Below, one piece after another: positions 1 through 6,359 of a stretch of DNA of 13,396 bases. The position numbers were made by a program, and so were the translations under genes. Below the pieces are notes generated by a model, which saw nothing but the letters and a program-made list of their open reading frames with translations, was not told the origin of the DNA and did not search any database. Numbering within the stretch: the stretch's first letter is position 1; each line of letters opens with the position of its first letter. The stretch comes from 2-01-FULL-49-22 sp964639445. GTDB taxonomy: Bacteria > Patescibacteriota > Saccharimonadia > Saccharimonadales > UBA10212. Location: positions 1 to 13,396 of the forward strand of contig CAZXDA010000015.1 of assembly GCA_964639445.1 (NCBI GenBank). The letters are read 5' to 3'.

Positions 1-2
1 GC

Positions 3-647
3 GGCGGCATTTACTACAATTCCAACTCCAGCCAATTCAGAGGCTGTGCCAATGGAGCATGGAATAATCTGGCGGGCGATGATGTGGTTACAAGTGTGCC
101 TACAACTAACCTGTACGATGGACGAAAGGTCCGGCTGCGGGTAAACTCCGGCTCAGATCTAATTGACCTAACTTATGATGCGACGGCGGCTAAGTGGTAC
201 AGTCCGCAAATGACTCTGATGAATTCGACAAGAGGTTCGGGTAATGATATCACGTTCTACATTCCCGCCCTTACCAGCACAAAAATTGGCGTGGCCAGTG
301 CTTCTGTGCGCTGGCGCGAGGCCTATAATGCCGGCCTGCGATTTCAAGTACGGATTGCTGGCCAGTCCAAAACCACCCAAGTGCATACCACCATTGGTTA
401 CGTTACCGCCTATCAGATTGATGGAGGAACCGAGAATCAGGAGTTAATCGGAGACGCCATTGCCTCCGGTAACTTCCATACCAGTAGCGCAAGTGTGTGG
501 AAAGGACAAGATACCGGCTGGGGGCAGGTGGCCAATCCAGCTGGAATTAAGGATGTGCTGATTCTTTATCTGCAGTTTGCGGACACAGCCGGTACAGAAG
601 ACCTTTACTTTAGCGGTTCGGTTCTTGGCCGCTGGGTGAGTCAATAA
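3..647 (+). CDS. C-terminal part of a surface/fibre-like protein (5' partial)
   Basis: The frame is open from base 3 and enters from outside the window, so this is the last ~214 residues of a longer protein. The GTG at 84 is internal and probably not the start. The visible N-terminal part has the pattern G-x-I-Y-Y-N-x-x-x-x-x-F-R-G-C-x-N-G-x-W, seen often in repetitive phage-tail-fibre or secreted surface proteins. The rest is rich in Gly, Thr, Ser and aromatic residues, looks beta-rich, has no transmembrane segment, and ends in a compact domain closing with GRWVSQ. I do not recognise a named family. A role as a secreted or cell-surface adhesin-type protein is inference from composition and that one pattern. 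It converges on the metallopeptidase gene with only 8 bp between the stops and no visible terminator hairpin. Confidence 0.7.
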   Translation, partial: GGIYYNSNSSQFRGCANGAWNNLAGDDVVTSVPTTNLYDGRKVRLRVNSGSDLIDLTYDATAAKWYSPQMTLMNSTRGSGNDITFYIPALTSTKIGVASASVRWREAYNAGLRFQVRIAGQSKTTQVHTTIGYVTAYQIDGGTENQELIGDAIASGNFHTSSASVWKGQDTGWGQVANPAGIKDVLILYLQFADTAGTEDLYFSGSVLGRWVSQ

Positions 648-655
648 AGATAAAT

Positions 656-1195
656 TCAGCCAGATTTAGTTTTGCTCACGGTGCGGCGGTAGGGGCGGAC
701 AAAGCGGCCGGAGGTTACGCTCCACTGGGTTTGGCAGTTAAAACAGTGATAATGATGAAGGTCTTTTTGCAGGACATTCATACCGCAATGAGGGCAGCGG
801 CTGCGGGCATGCAGCCAATCGCGGTATGTATCTAAGCAATTTTGAATATGGTCATTGTTTATTTTTACGCCGTATTTCCCGCCGGTTTTAGCTGCCAGTT
901 CCCAAGCCTGACTCTCTAGTTTAAGAAGTTCAAAATCGCTGTGGTAGTTGTTGTGGTCGAGCAGGGCATGAGCTAGTTCGTGCAGAACGCCGTATTGCAG
1001 CTTCTCTAGGGGCTCATTTTTTTTATAGGTTATAGTACTATTTTTGGGCGACCAATGATCTTGTGAGCCCGCTTTGAATTTGAACTGCGGAAAATCACTC
1101 CGTAATTGGTTTATAAAGTCCTTTTTTGTCTGGATTCCAGCCTTCGCGGGAATGACATTATTTAAGGTTTTGGCGGATGTATTCATAGCAGCCAT
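656..1195 (-). CDS. HExxH zinc metallopeptidase with C-terminal zinc ribbon (ImmA/IrrE- or SprT-like)
   Basis: The 179-aa product carries HELAH at residues 72-76, the gluzincin zinc-binding and catalytic motif. A downstream Glu in LESQAWELA (residue 94) could be the third ligand, as in ImmA/IrrE (DUF955) peptidases. The C-terminal C134-x2-C137 and C151-x2-C154 pairs form a zinc ribbon like that of SprT proteins, so the family is ambiguous. Members of these families act in the cytoplasm on DNA-bound or regulatory proteins; the substrate here is unknown. The ATG at 1195 is chosen because GGAGG lies 9 nt upstream, inside the 3' end of the ROK kinase gene, which it overlaps by 38 bp; the two are probably coupled. 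An alternative ATG is at 1186. Residues 14-22 (VIPAKAGIQ) are encoded by a REP-like repeat, so the N-terminus is probably a recent, non-conserved addition. Confidence 0.75.
   Translation of the reverse strand: MAAMNTSAKTLNNVIPAKAGIQTKKDFINQLRSDFPQFKFKAGSQDHWSPKNSTITYKKNEPLEKLQYGVLHELAHALLDHNNYHSDFELLKLESQAWELAAKTGGKYGVKINNDHIQNCLDTYRDWLHARSRCPHCGMNVLQKDLHHYHCFNCQTQWSVTSGRFVRPYRRTVSKTKSG
1131..1156 (-). repeat. REP-like palindromic repeat, translated in frame
   Basis: Read on the minus strand it begins GTCATTCCCGCGAAGGC and ends GGAATCCA, with ATTCC/GGAAT-type inverted halves around a TTCG-containing centre. This is the widespread REP-type sequence whose translation gives VIPAKAGIQ in many bacterial proteins. 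Here it encodes residues 14-22 of the metallopeptidase. A relative lies at 5228-5252. No REP-associated transposase gene is visible in the window. Confidence 0.7.
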
Positions 1196-1976
1196 AGATG
1201 ACGGCCTCCGTTGGTTTATCTGCCTTAATTATAGGCGGAATTGGCACCATATTGTTGTGGTATTTTTTTAACTCTTCTTTTAGCGACGAAACAAATTTAT
1301 CAAATTGGGCACCCACGCTGCCTCCAAGAATAACAACACTGGGCTGCAGTGTGGCAATCAATTCGCCAATACCCTTAGCTAAGGCCCGGCTATATTGCTG
1401 CCATACAAAGGGGTTATCGACTTCTTTGGCTAGTTTGCCGTATTTTTGTTTAAAGGCCCGGCCAGAGGCAATGTTTTCCCATTTTTGCAGGCGGCCCTCA
1501 TGTTCCAGGACCATTTGGCCGGATTCGCTGTCAGCAAAATCCGGATCAATCTTACCATCTGTGATAATTCCATCACCTATTCCGGTGCTCAAAGTTAAAT
1601 AAAGCACCTTTTTATACTCTTTATGAGCTTGAGCTTCGTACAGTCCGGCTAAATTGGCGTCGTTTTCTACAAAAATTTGGGTGTGATGGCCAAGTATTTT
1701 TTCCAGATCGGCGTTGATGGGCGCATTGTGCCACGGCAGGTTGCCAAAGGTAAGCCCAATACCTTTCTGGCGATCAACTTTGCCCGGGATAGCGCAGCAA
1801 ACCGCTAAAAAGTGATAATCTTTAAATTTGCCTTGCGCTAAAACAGCTTTAAGATCGCTCAGAAATTTCTCATATTTTTTATCAGTAGCGATTTTTTGCT
1901 CATGTAACACTTCTCCTCTGTCGGAGAAGGCAGCTAGCAACGTCTTAGTGGCCCCCACATCAATCGCCAGGTACAT
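1158..1976 (-). CDS. ROK-family sugar kinase without the zinc-binding motif
   Basis: The 272-aa product has the ASKHA/ROK layout. DVGATKT (6-12) is the phosphate-1 loop. ENDAN (104-108) holds the catalytic Asp106. TLSTGIGDGII (128-138) is the phosphate-2 loop, and VVILGGSVG (214-222) is the adenosine loop. ROK kinases phosphorylate sugars such as glucose, mannose or N-acetyl-hexosamines with ATP in the cytoplasm. In the classical family the Gly-His of GExGH and a CxCGxxGC cluster bind zinc. Here the His position reads Gln (ESGQ, 151-154) and the Cys cluster is absent, leaving EHEGRLQKWENIASGRA, so this is a zinc-free variant whose substrate cannot be read from sequence. The ATG at 1976 has no Shine-Dalgarno sequence, but a TAGAAT lies 6 nt upstream, suggesting a leaderless mRNA. 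The gene is divergent from rpsA and overlaps the metallopeptidase gene downstream. Confidence 0.85.
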   Translation of the reverse strand: MYLAIDVGATKTLLAAFSDRGEVLHEQKIATDKKYEKFLSDLKAVLAQGKFKDYHFLAVCCAIPGKVDRQKGIGLTFGNLPWHNAPINADLEKILGHHTQIFVENDANLAGLYEAQAHKEYKKVLYLTLSTGIGDGIITDGKIDPDFADSESGQMVLEHEGRLQKWENIASGRAFKQKYGKLAKEVDNPFVWQQYSRALAKGIGELIATLQPSVVILGGSVGAQFDKFVSSLKEELKKYHNNMVPIPPIIKADKPTEAVIYGCYEYIRQNLK

Positions 1977-1982
1977 AAGTAC

Positions 1983-1988
1983 ATTCTA
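1983..1988 (-). promoter_or_regulatory. -10 element of a probable leaderless promoter for the ROK kinase
   Basis: TAGAAT on the minus strand (5 of 6 to TATAAT) ends 6 nt before the ATG at 1976, so the transcript would begin at or next to the start codon. A weak -35 (TTGGTA) lies at a long 19-nt spacing. The AT-rich word array around it makes chance matches likely. Confidence 0.4.
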
Positions 1989-2104
1989 CATTTATCATTT
2001 AACAATTTACCAATTAAGTATCATTTAGCCATTTACAAAGATAGGTTCGGTAAATGTTATCTGGTAAGTAATTCGGCTAATGATAATTGGGAATTGGTAA
2101 ATCC
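1986..2104. repeat. Intergenic heptamer-word array, CATTTAN type, with an inverted partner
   Basis: The 218-bp gap between the ROK kinase and rpsA is filled with imperfect copies of a 7-bp word: CATTTAT, CATTTAA, CAATTTAC, CATTTAGC, CATTTAC (about 1988-2037). The opposite orientation follows (about 2080-2104: TGATAATTGG, GAATTGGTAAAT). The two halves could form a loose stem. Arrays of the same design, but with other words, occupy other gaps in this window. Apart from promoters at both edges, I see no gene here. Confidence 0.5.
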
Positions 2105-2133
2105 TTTACAAAAGGGGTAAAACTCCTTACAAT
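2105..2133 (+). promoter_or_regulatory. Sigma-70-type promoter of rpsA-infB
   Basis: TTTACA (2105-2110) and TACAAT (2128-2133) are each 5 of 6 to consensus and are separated by exactly 17 nt. This predicts a start near 2140 and a ~55-nt leader containing the AAGGAG ribosome-binding site at 2178-2183. Confidence 0.55.
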
Positions 2134-2194
2134 TTAGGCAATCTACAATTATTAGTTTAATCGTAGTATAGGGTTCGAAGGAGTCTGATTTTTT

Positions 2195-3292
2195 ATGGCA
2201 AAAACAAGTGCCAGAAGTTTAAGTATGGATGAGTTGCTGGCTGCTAGTGACATTAAGCAAATAAAGGCTGGCGATGTGGTTGAGGGCGTGGTAGCTAGCG
2301 TCCGCAAGCATGAAGTCTGGGTCGATTTAGGCGCCAATGGCGTGGGCGTAATATTTCGCCGCGAAGTAGGCGCAAGTCCGCTCAAAGAGGGTGAGAAAAT
2401 CACTGCCAGCGTGATTGAGCCGGAACTAGACGAAGGTTATGCGCTGCTTTCCATGAAGCGGGCAACCAAAGATCGCGGTTGGGGAGAACTACAGAGGCTT
2501 TTTGACGAAAAAGAAGTTGTCGAGGTATCACCGTATGCTGCTAACCGTGGTGGTTTGCTGATTGAGCTTGAGGGCATCCGCGGCTTTTTGCCAGTCAGCC
2601 AGCTGGCCGCCGAGCATTATCCGCGAGTGTCTGACGCCGATAAAGACGAAATTTTAACCAAACTTAACGCTTTGGTTGGTACCATATTGCGCGTGCGGAT
2701 TTTGGATGTTTCACGTAAAGACAACAAATTGATTTTTTCAGAGAAAGAGGCGGCCCGCGACCAGATGCAGCAAAAGATTGGAAAACTGAAAGTTGGCGAT
2801 GTGGTTGAGGGCGTAATTACCGGCGTGATCGATTTTGGCGCTTTTGTGAACGTGGATGGCATTGAAGGTTTGGTGCACATTAGCGAAATTTCGTGGGAGA
2901 GGGTAGAGGATCCTAAAAAATACGTCAAAGTCGGCGAGCGCATTAAAGCCAAAATTATTGCCATCGACAAAGACCGCTTGTCGTTGAGTATTAAACAGAT
3001 GAGTGAAGATCCGTGGCTGGAGGAAGTTAAAAACTTTAAAAAAAGCGCGGTAGTAGAGGGCAAAATTACCCGCATTACACCGTTTGGCGCCTTTGTGCAG
3101 CTTAGCCCCAGCGTGGAAGCTTTGGTCCATGTGTCAGAAATGAGCGACAATGACGCGGTTGATCCGGAAAAACTGTTCAAACTAAACGAGAAGAAAAAGT
3201 TTAAGGTGCTGGAAATTGATACCGAAAACCGCAAAATAGCATTGAGCCTTAAAGATGTAAAATCTACGACCACTAAAAGTAAGTCCAAATAG
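2195..3292 (+). CDS. rpsA: 30S ribosomal protein S1 homologue, four S1 domains
   Basis: The 365-aa product has four OB-fold S1 RNA-binding domains at about residues 24-88, 106-183, 198-267 and 283-353. The last two are the most canonical (G-x-V-x-x-I-x-x-F-G-A-F-V, then G-L-V-H-I-S-E). Escherichia coli S1 has six domains; short four-domain forms are common elsewhere. S1 holds mRNA near the 30S platform and helps unfold structured leaders. The C-terminus is a basic Ser/Thr/Lys tail. The ATG is preceded by AAGGAG with 11 nt spacing. infB follows after 18 bp with no terminator, so the two are co-transcribed. Other proteins with several S1 repeats exist (for example HMB-PP reductase fusions), but nothing else is fused here. 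Confidence 0.9.
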   Translation: MAKTSARSLSMDELLAASDIKQIKAGDVVEGVVASVRKHEVWVDLGANGVGVIFRREVGASPLKEGEKITASVIEPELDEGYALLSMKRATKDRGWGELQRLFDEKEVVEVSPYAANRGGLLIELEGIRGFLPVSQLAAEHYPRVSDADKDEILTKLNALVGTILRVRILDVSRKDNKLIFSEKEAARDQMQQKIGKLKVGDVVEGVITGVIDFGAFVNVDGIEGLVHISEISWERVEDPKKYVKVGERIKAKIIAIDKDRLSLSIKQMSEDPWLEEVKNFKKSAVVEGKITRITPFGAFVQLSPSVEALVHVSEMSDNDAVDPEKLFKLNEKKKFKVLEIDTENRKIALSLKDVKSTTTKSKSK

Positions 3293-3310
3293 AATGAAAG
3301 GAGCGGCTCT

Positions 3311-5074
3311 GTGGCAAAAACCATCGAGATTGACGAAACTATTACCGTCGGCGAGCTGGCGGAGCTGCTCCAATTGCCCGTCTCTAAACTGATAGCCGAA
3401 CTCTTTAAAAACGGCGTCATGGCGACCGTTAACGAGAAGATAGATTTTGACACAGCCCAAATTATTATTGGTGAGCTAGAGGGTGTAGACGTGGAGCTGG
3501 CGCGGCGCGAAAGCGCCGCGCCAGCTCCACGAGCCAAGCGTGAAGTTTCAGGCAAGGCGGAGCCACGACCGCCGGTAGTAGCACTGATGGGGCATGTTGA
3601 CCATGGCAAAACATCTCTGCTTGATGCCATTAGACAAACAGAGGTAACCAAAGGCGAGGCCGGCGGCATTACTCAACACCTTTCGGCTTACCAAATAGAG
3701 CACAACGGCCGACTGATTACATTTTTAGATACTCCGGGGCACGAGGCCTTTGCTGCCCTGCGCGAGCACGGCGCGCGGCTGACAGATGTCGCTATCATTG
3801 TAATTGCCACTGATGAAGGCATTAAGCCGCAAACACTGGAGGCAATCCGCTTTGCCCGACAAGCCGGCGTCAAAATGATGGTGGCCGCCACTAAAATGGA
3901 TAAGCCGGAAGCCGATATTAACAAGCTTAAACAACAACTGGCTGAAAACGATTTAACAGCTGAAGACTGGGGCGGTGAAACGATTGTTATGCCGGTCTCA
4001 GCTAAAACCAAAGAGGGAATTAACGAGCTGATTGATATGGTGCTTTTAGTAGCTGATGTGGAAGAGCTGAAGGCCGATCGCCAGGGGCCGGCCAGCGGCA
4101 TAGTAATTGAATCTCACATGGAAAAAGGCCGCGGACCGCAGGCTATTGTACTGGTAGAGCAGGGTACGCTCAAAAGCGGTGACTTTGTGCAGGTCGGTAG
4201 CACTTGGGGCAAGCTTAGAAGCTTGGAGGCTACTGACGGACGCAGACTAACATCTGCCCAGCCGTCTATGCCGGCGGTTATTACTGGCTTGCGGGGCTTG
4301 CCGGACTTTGGTGACGACTTTGAGGCAGTAGATAGTGAGAAGGCGGCGCGTGCTCAAGCCGCCGATGTCGCCAAATCTAAACAGAAAGCCACCACCGCGA
4401 CGGCCACCACTGGCAGCGAACTACTACGGATTATCAGTCAAAAAAGCCAACTGACAGAGCTTAACGTAGTTGTGAAAGCCGATGTGCAGGGCTCTTTAAC
4501 ATCTGTTATAGATAGCTTAAAGGCGCTTGGTACCGAGGAAGTAGCCGTACGGGTTGTCAGCTCTGGCGTGGGTGTTATCACGGAAAATGATGTTCATGTG
4601 GCGGCCACAACCGGTGCTATAATCTATGGCTTTAATGTGGATGCTCCTGCTAGTATTAAACGGCTAGTTCAGAGAGATAAGGTTCAACTGCGGCTTTATA
4701 AGGTAATTTACGAGCTGATCGATGATGTAAAGAAAGAGCTAGAAGCGCGTTTAACGCCAGAGGTGGTTGAGGAGGAGCTGGGTAGGCTGATTGTAAAAGG
4801 CGTGTTTAAGACCACCAAAACCGAAACTATAGCCGGCGGAGAGGTTACGAAAGGCAAACTGACGGTTCCGGCCCTGGCGCGGGTTTACCGTGATAAGGGG
4901 CTAGTGGCTGATAACTTAGAGGTTACAAACCTTAAAAGCGGGCCAGCTGATGTTAAAGAGGTTATTGAGGGGCAAATGTGTGGCCTTAGCCTCAAAACCG
5001 AATCTAAACTAAACCTCGCCGAAGGTGACCGCATTGAACTCTTTAAACGCGAAACCAAAACCCGCACCCTATGA
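3311..5074 (+). CDS. infB: Translation initiation factor IF-2 (short form)
   Basis: IF-2 brings fMet-tRNA to the 30S subunit and drives subunit joining with GTP. The product is 587 aa, versus 890 in E. coli, because the N-terminal extension is nearly absent. An IF2_N module (about 5-55) is followed by a linker (56-87) and then the GTPase domain: GHVDHGKT (94-101), GGIT (118-121), DTPGH (140-144), TKMD (194-197), SAK (230-232). Domain II, the IF-2 core domain and the fMet-tRNA-binding C2 domain follow, the last with CGLSLKTESKLNLAEGDRIE near the end. The G4 motif has Thr where most IF-2 have Asn (NKxD). The start is GTG at 3311, with AAAGGAG 7 nt upstream. The linker codons 61-74 are a perfect 18-bp inverted repeat with a GAAA loop. 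The gene is downstream of rpsA, probably in one operon. Confidence 0.97.
   Translation: MAKTIEIDETITVGELAELLQLPVSKLIAELFKNGVMATVNEKIDFDTAQIIIGELEGVDVELARRESAAPAPRAKREVSGKAEPRPPVVALMGHVDHGKTSLLDAIRQTEVTKGEAGGITQHLSAYQIEHNGRLITFLDTPGHEAFAALREHGARLTDVAIIVIATDEGIKPQTLEAIRFARQAGVKMMVAATKMDKPEADINKLKQQLAENDLTAEDWGGETIVMPVSAKTKEGINELIDMVLLVADVEELKADRQGPASGIVIESHMEKGRGPQAIVLVEQGTLKSGDFVQVGSTWGKLRSLEATDGRRLTSAQPSMPAVITGLRGLPDFGDDFEAVDSEKAARAQAADVAKSKQKATTATATTGSELLRIISQKSQLTELNVVVKADVQGSLTSVIDSLKALGTEEVAVRVVSSGVGVITENDVHVAATTGAIIYGFNVDAPASIKRLVQRDKVQLRLYKVIYELIDDVKKELEARLTPEVVEEELGRLIVKGVFKTTKTETIAGGEVTKGKLTVPALARVYRDKGLVADNLEVTNLKSGPADVKEVIEGQMCGLSLKTESKLNLAEGDRIELFKRETKTRTL
3491..3530. repeat. Perfect 18-bp inverted repeat with GAAA tetraloop inside infB
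   Basis: The left arm 3491-3508 (GTGGAGCTGGCGCGGCGC) and right arm 3513-3530 are exact reverse complements, separated by GAAA. In RNA this is a GC-rich 18-bp hairpin closed by a C-GAAA-G GNRA tetraloop. It is in frame and encodes V61 to R74 of IF-2 (VELARRESAAPAP plus part of R), in the flexible linker just before the GTPase domain. It contains no U-tract, so it is not an intrinsic terminator. Confidence 0.95.
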
Positions 5075-5076
5075 GA

Positions 5077-5220
5077 CCGAAAACACCAATCTCCTCCGAG
5101 ACCGTTCACGCGCGGACGGTCGTCTGCCTGAGCTGCAATAAAGATTATCGCATCTCCGCAGCCGACCGGCCCGGCTCCACTTAGGGTAAGGGTGAGTCTC
5201 TTCGAAGATTGGTGTTTCGG
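5077..5220. other. Long imperfect hairpin after infB: candidate structured RNA or MITE-like element
   Basis: The ends are inverted repeats: CCGAAAACACCAATCT (5077-5092) and AGATTGGTGTTTCGG (5206-5220), 15 pairs with one bulged A. Further in, GAGAC (5098-5102) pairs with GTCTC (5196-5200), and TCAC (5106-5109) with GTGA (5192-5195). CGGTCGTCTGC (5117-5127) pairs with GCAGCCGACCG (5158-5168) with one mismatch. The tip TGCAATAA (5134-5141) pairs with TTATCGCA (5145-5152) across a 3-nt loop. The whole ~144 nt thus folds into one rod with internal loops. It starts 3 bp after the infB stop and contains no convincing ORF. I do not recognise SRP RNA, tmRNA, RNase P or a 6S signature. It could be an mRNA 3' structure, a small RNA, or a palindromic mobile element with terminal inverted repeats. 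Confidence 0.6.
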
Positions 5221-5227
5221 CCATATC

Positions 5228-5252
5228 GTCATTCCCGGCTTGATCGGGAATC
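5228..5252. repeat. REP-like palindrome
   Basis: GTCATTCCCG, a 7-nt centre, then CGGGAATC: an inverted repeat of the same widespread REP-type family as 1131-1156 (shared GTCATTCCCG and GGAATC ends, different centre). It lies 7 bp after the long hairpin element, in the gap between infB and the coiled-coil gene. It has no long T-tract, although the following GCTGTTTTG is mildly T-rich, so a weak terminator role is possible. Confidence 0.65.
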
Positions 5253-5271
5253 AAGCTGTTTTGTTACAGGA

Positions 5272-5300
5272 TTGGTACGATCGCGTCAAAAGCGTATAAA
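5272..5300 (+). promoter_or_regulatory. Probable promoter of the coiled-coil membrane protein gene
   Basis: TTGGTA (5272-5277, 4 of 6) and TATAAA (5295-5300, 5 of 6) are spaced by 17 nt and predict a start near 5307 with a ~84-nt leader. The leader has no clear Shine-Dalgarno sequence before the ATG at 5391, only an A-rich stretch. The remaining 5301-5390 holds no other recognisable element. Confidence 0.4.
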
Positions 5301-5390
5301 TCTGTGGAAAAGTGCCGCGGAAGTGCTTGTTTTTGTGGTTGATAACCGGTATTGTTAGCTTAAGTTAAAGCTAAAAAGAAAAATTCAAAA

Positions 5391-6359
5391 ATGTCTGAAG
5401 AATTTCCAGCCCCAACAACTCCTGGCGAATTTCAAGGTGTTAACCCGAGTGATTTCCGCACACCACTACCTTACGAACAAACACCAACGCCAACAACTCT
5501 TGAACATACACCATCTGTAGCATCAGAGGCTACAAAGATTCCAGTTATAGATGCTTCTGAAGAGACTGCGGTGGTTTCTGAAGTGCCTCAACCTCCAGAT
5601 AAACTAAAAAATGGCTGGAATTATGCATACGAAACTGACGGCGGAAACATAGTGGTCAGACGAGGTAATGAAAGTAGAGTGCTTGATAGAAATGAATATG
5701 AGGGGCTAAGAGATGTCGATCCCGGAGAAGTAATAAAAGAAGCCACCGCCGATTTGAACGCCGAAGCCGATAGATTAGTTGCCAATACCCCCTCGTTTCT
5801 AAACTCAGAACAGCCTGCAGAGACACCCAAGACTGAGGAAGCAGAAGAAAAAACGAGCGAGCAAGCAAGTGAAATTGAATCGCTAAAAAAAGAGATTAAG
5901 GAGCTTCGTGAACTACTACGTGAACAAAATGGACTATTGAGACAACTACTCGAGCGTGATAAAAAGCCCGAGCCAGAACAAATTCCGGAGCCTGGACCAA
6001 TTACAGAGGTAGAGGCCGAAACTGCTAGGCTTGAAACGCGGCCGGAAGAGAAAGGCGATACCACAATTAATGGCGAAGACGAAGAAAACGAATATGAGTG
6101 GAATCCTCGAGTTGGCGACCAAGTTTGGGTAAAGAAGCCAGATGGCACATGGGAAGGTGACTGGTCTATTGAACGAATTTATGACAAAAAAGGCGAACAG
6201 TGGCTGAAGCTAAAGAAGTCGTACGAAAGCGCTTATCTTGATAAGCCAGCTCACGAGGTAATGATGTGGCAAGTTTTGAACATGGTGACGTTGATGATGA
6301 AACAGAAGAGCTGGGAGAGCCGCAAGAGGCGCGTTGGACGCAACTTGCCAATTGGCTAA
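5391..6359 (+). CDS. Acidic, Pro/Glu-rich coiled-coil protein; true frame probably continues into the next ORF
   Basis: I do not recognise a family. Residues 1-60 are Pro/Thr/Glu-rich and look disordered. A short segment around GWNYAYETDGGNIVVRRG may fold. Residues ~155-195 (SEIESLKKEIKELRELLREQ and on) form a heptad-patterned coiled coil. Residues ~238-280 (VGDQVWVKKPDGTWEGDW) resemble a small SH3-like beta barrel. After about residue 290 the sequence changes character to a Met- and Arg-rich tail ending RRVGRNLPIG, typical of reading out of frame. From the same point the -1 frame is open and acidic (DVDDETEELGEP) and leads into the next ORF. The authentic protein is therefore probably this ORF to ~6260 joined to 6266-6955. 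Its codon choice is more AT-rich and looser than in the housekeeping neighbours. No signal peptide is seen. Confidence 0.65.
   Translation: MSEEFPAPTTPGEFQGVNPSDFRTPLPYEQTPTPTTLEHTPSVASEATKIPVIDASEETAVVSEVPQPPDKLKNGWNYAYETDGGNIVVRRGNESRVLDRNEYEGLRDVDPGEVIKEATADLNAEADRLVANTPSFLNSEQPAETPKTEEAEEKTSEQASEIESLKKEIKELRELLREQNGLLRQLLERDKKPEPEQIPEPGPITEVEAETARLETRPEEKGDTTINGEDEENEYEWNPRVGDQVWVKKPDGTWEGDWSIERIYDKKGEQWLKLKKSYESAYLDKPAHEVMMWQVLNMVTLMMKQKSWESRKRRVGRNLPIG

Noticed and set aside
2617..3669. 350-aa open frame on the minus strand opposite rpsA and infB
   Set aside because: It is Ser/Thr-rich low-complexity sequence, spans two well-recognised genes on the other strand, and has no family features; it is a shadow.
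4210..4225. Inverted repeat CAAGCTT-AG-AAGCTTG in infB
   Set aside because: Seven-bp arms occur by chance at this scale; it is not comparable to the 18-bp repeat upstream.
5077..5220. SRP RNA, 6S RNA or tmRNA
   Set aside because: The GGAAGGAAGCA-type SRP tip, a clear 6S central bubble and a tRNA-like Ala acceptor were not found, so no known class was assigned.
4885..5254. Minus-strand open frames over the infB end and the hairpin element
   Set aside because: They depend on the palindromic and REP-like DNA (giving MIPDQAGND-type peptides) and have no protein character.
5621..6148. 175-aa Ser-rich open frame on the minus strand
   Set aside because: It mirrors the acidic coiled-coil gene, since Glu/Gly-rich codons read backwards give Ser/Phe; no domain is visible.
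6245..6290. Programmed -1 frameshift
   Set aside because: No X-XXY-YYZ slippery heptamer or downstream stem was seen; an indel, sequence error or coupled restart explains the overlap as well.
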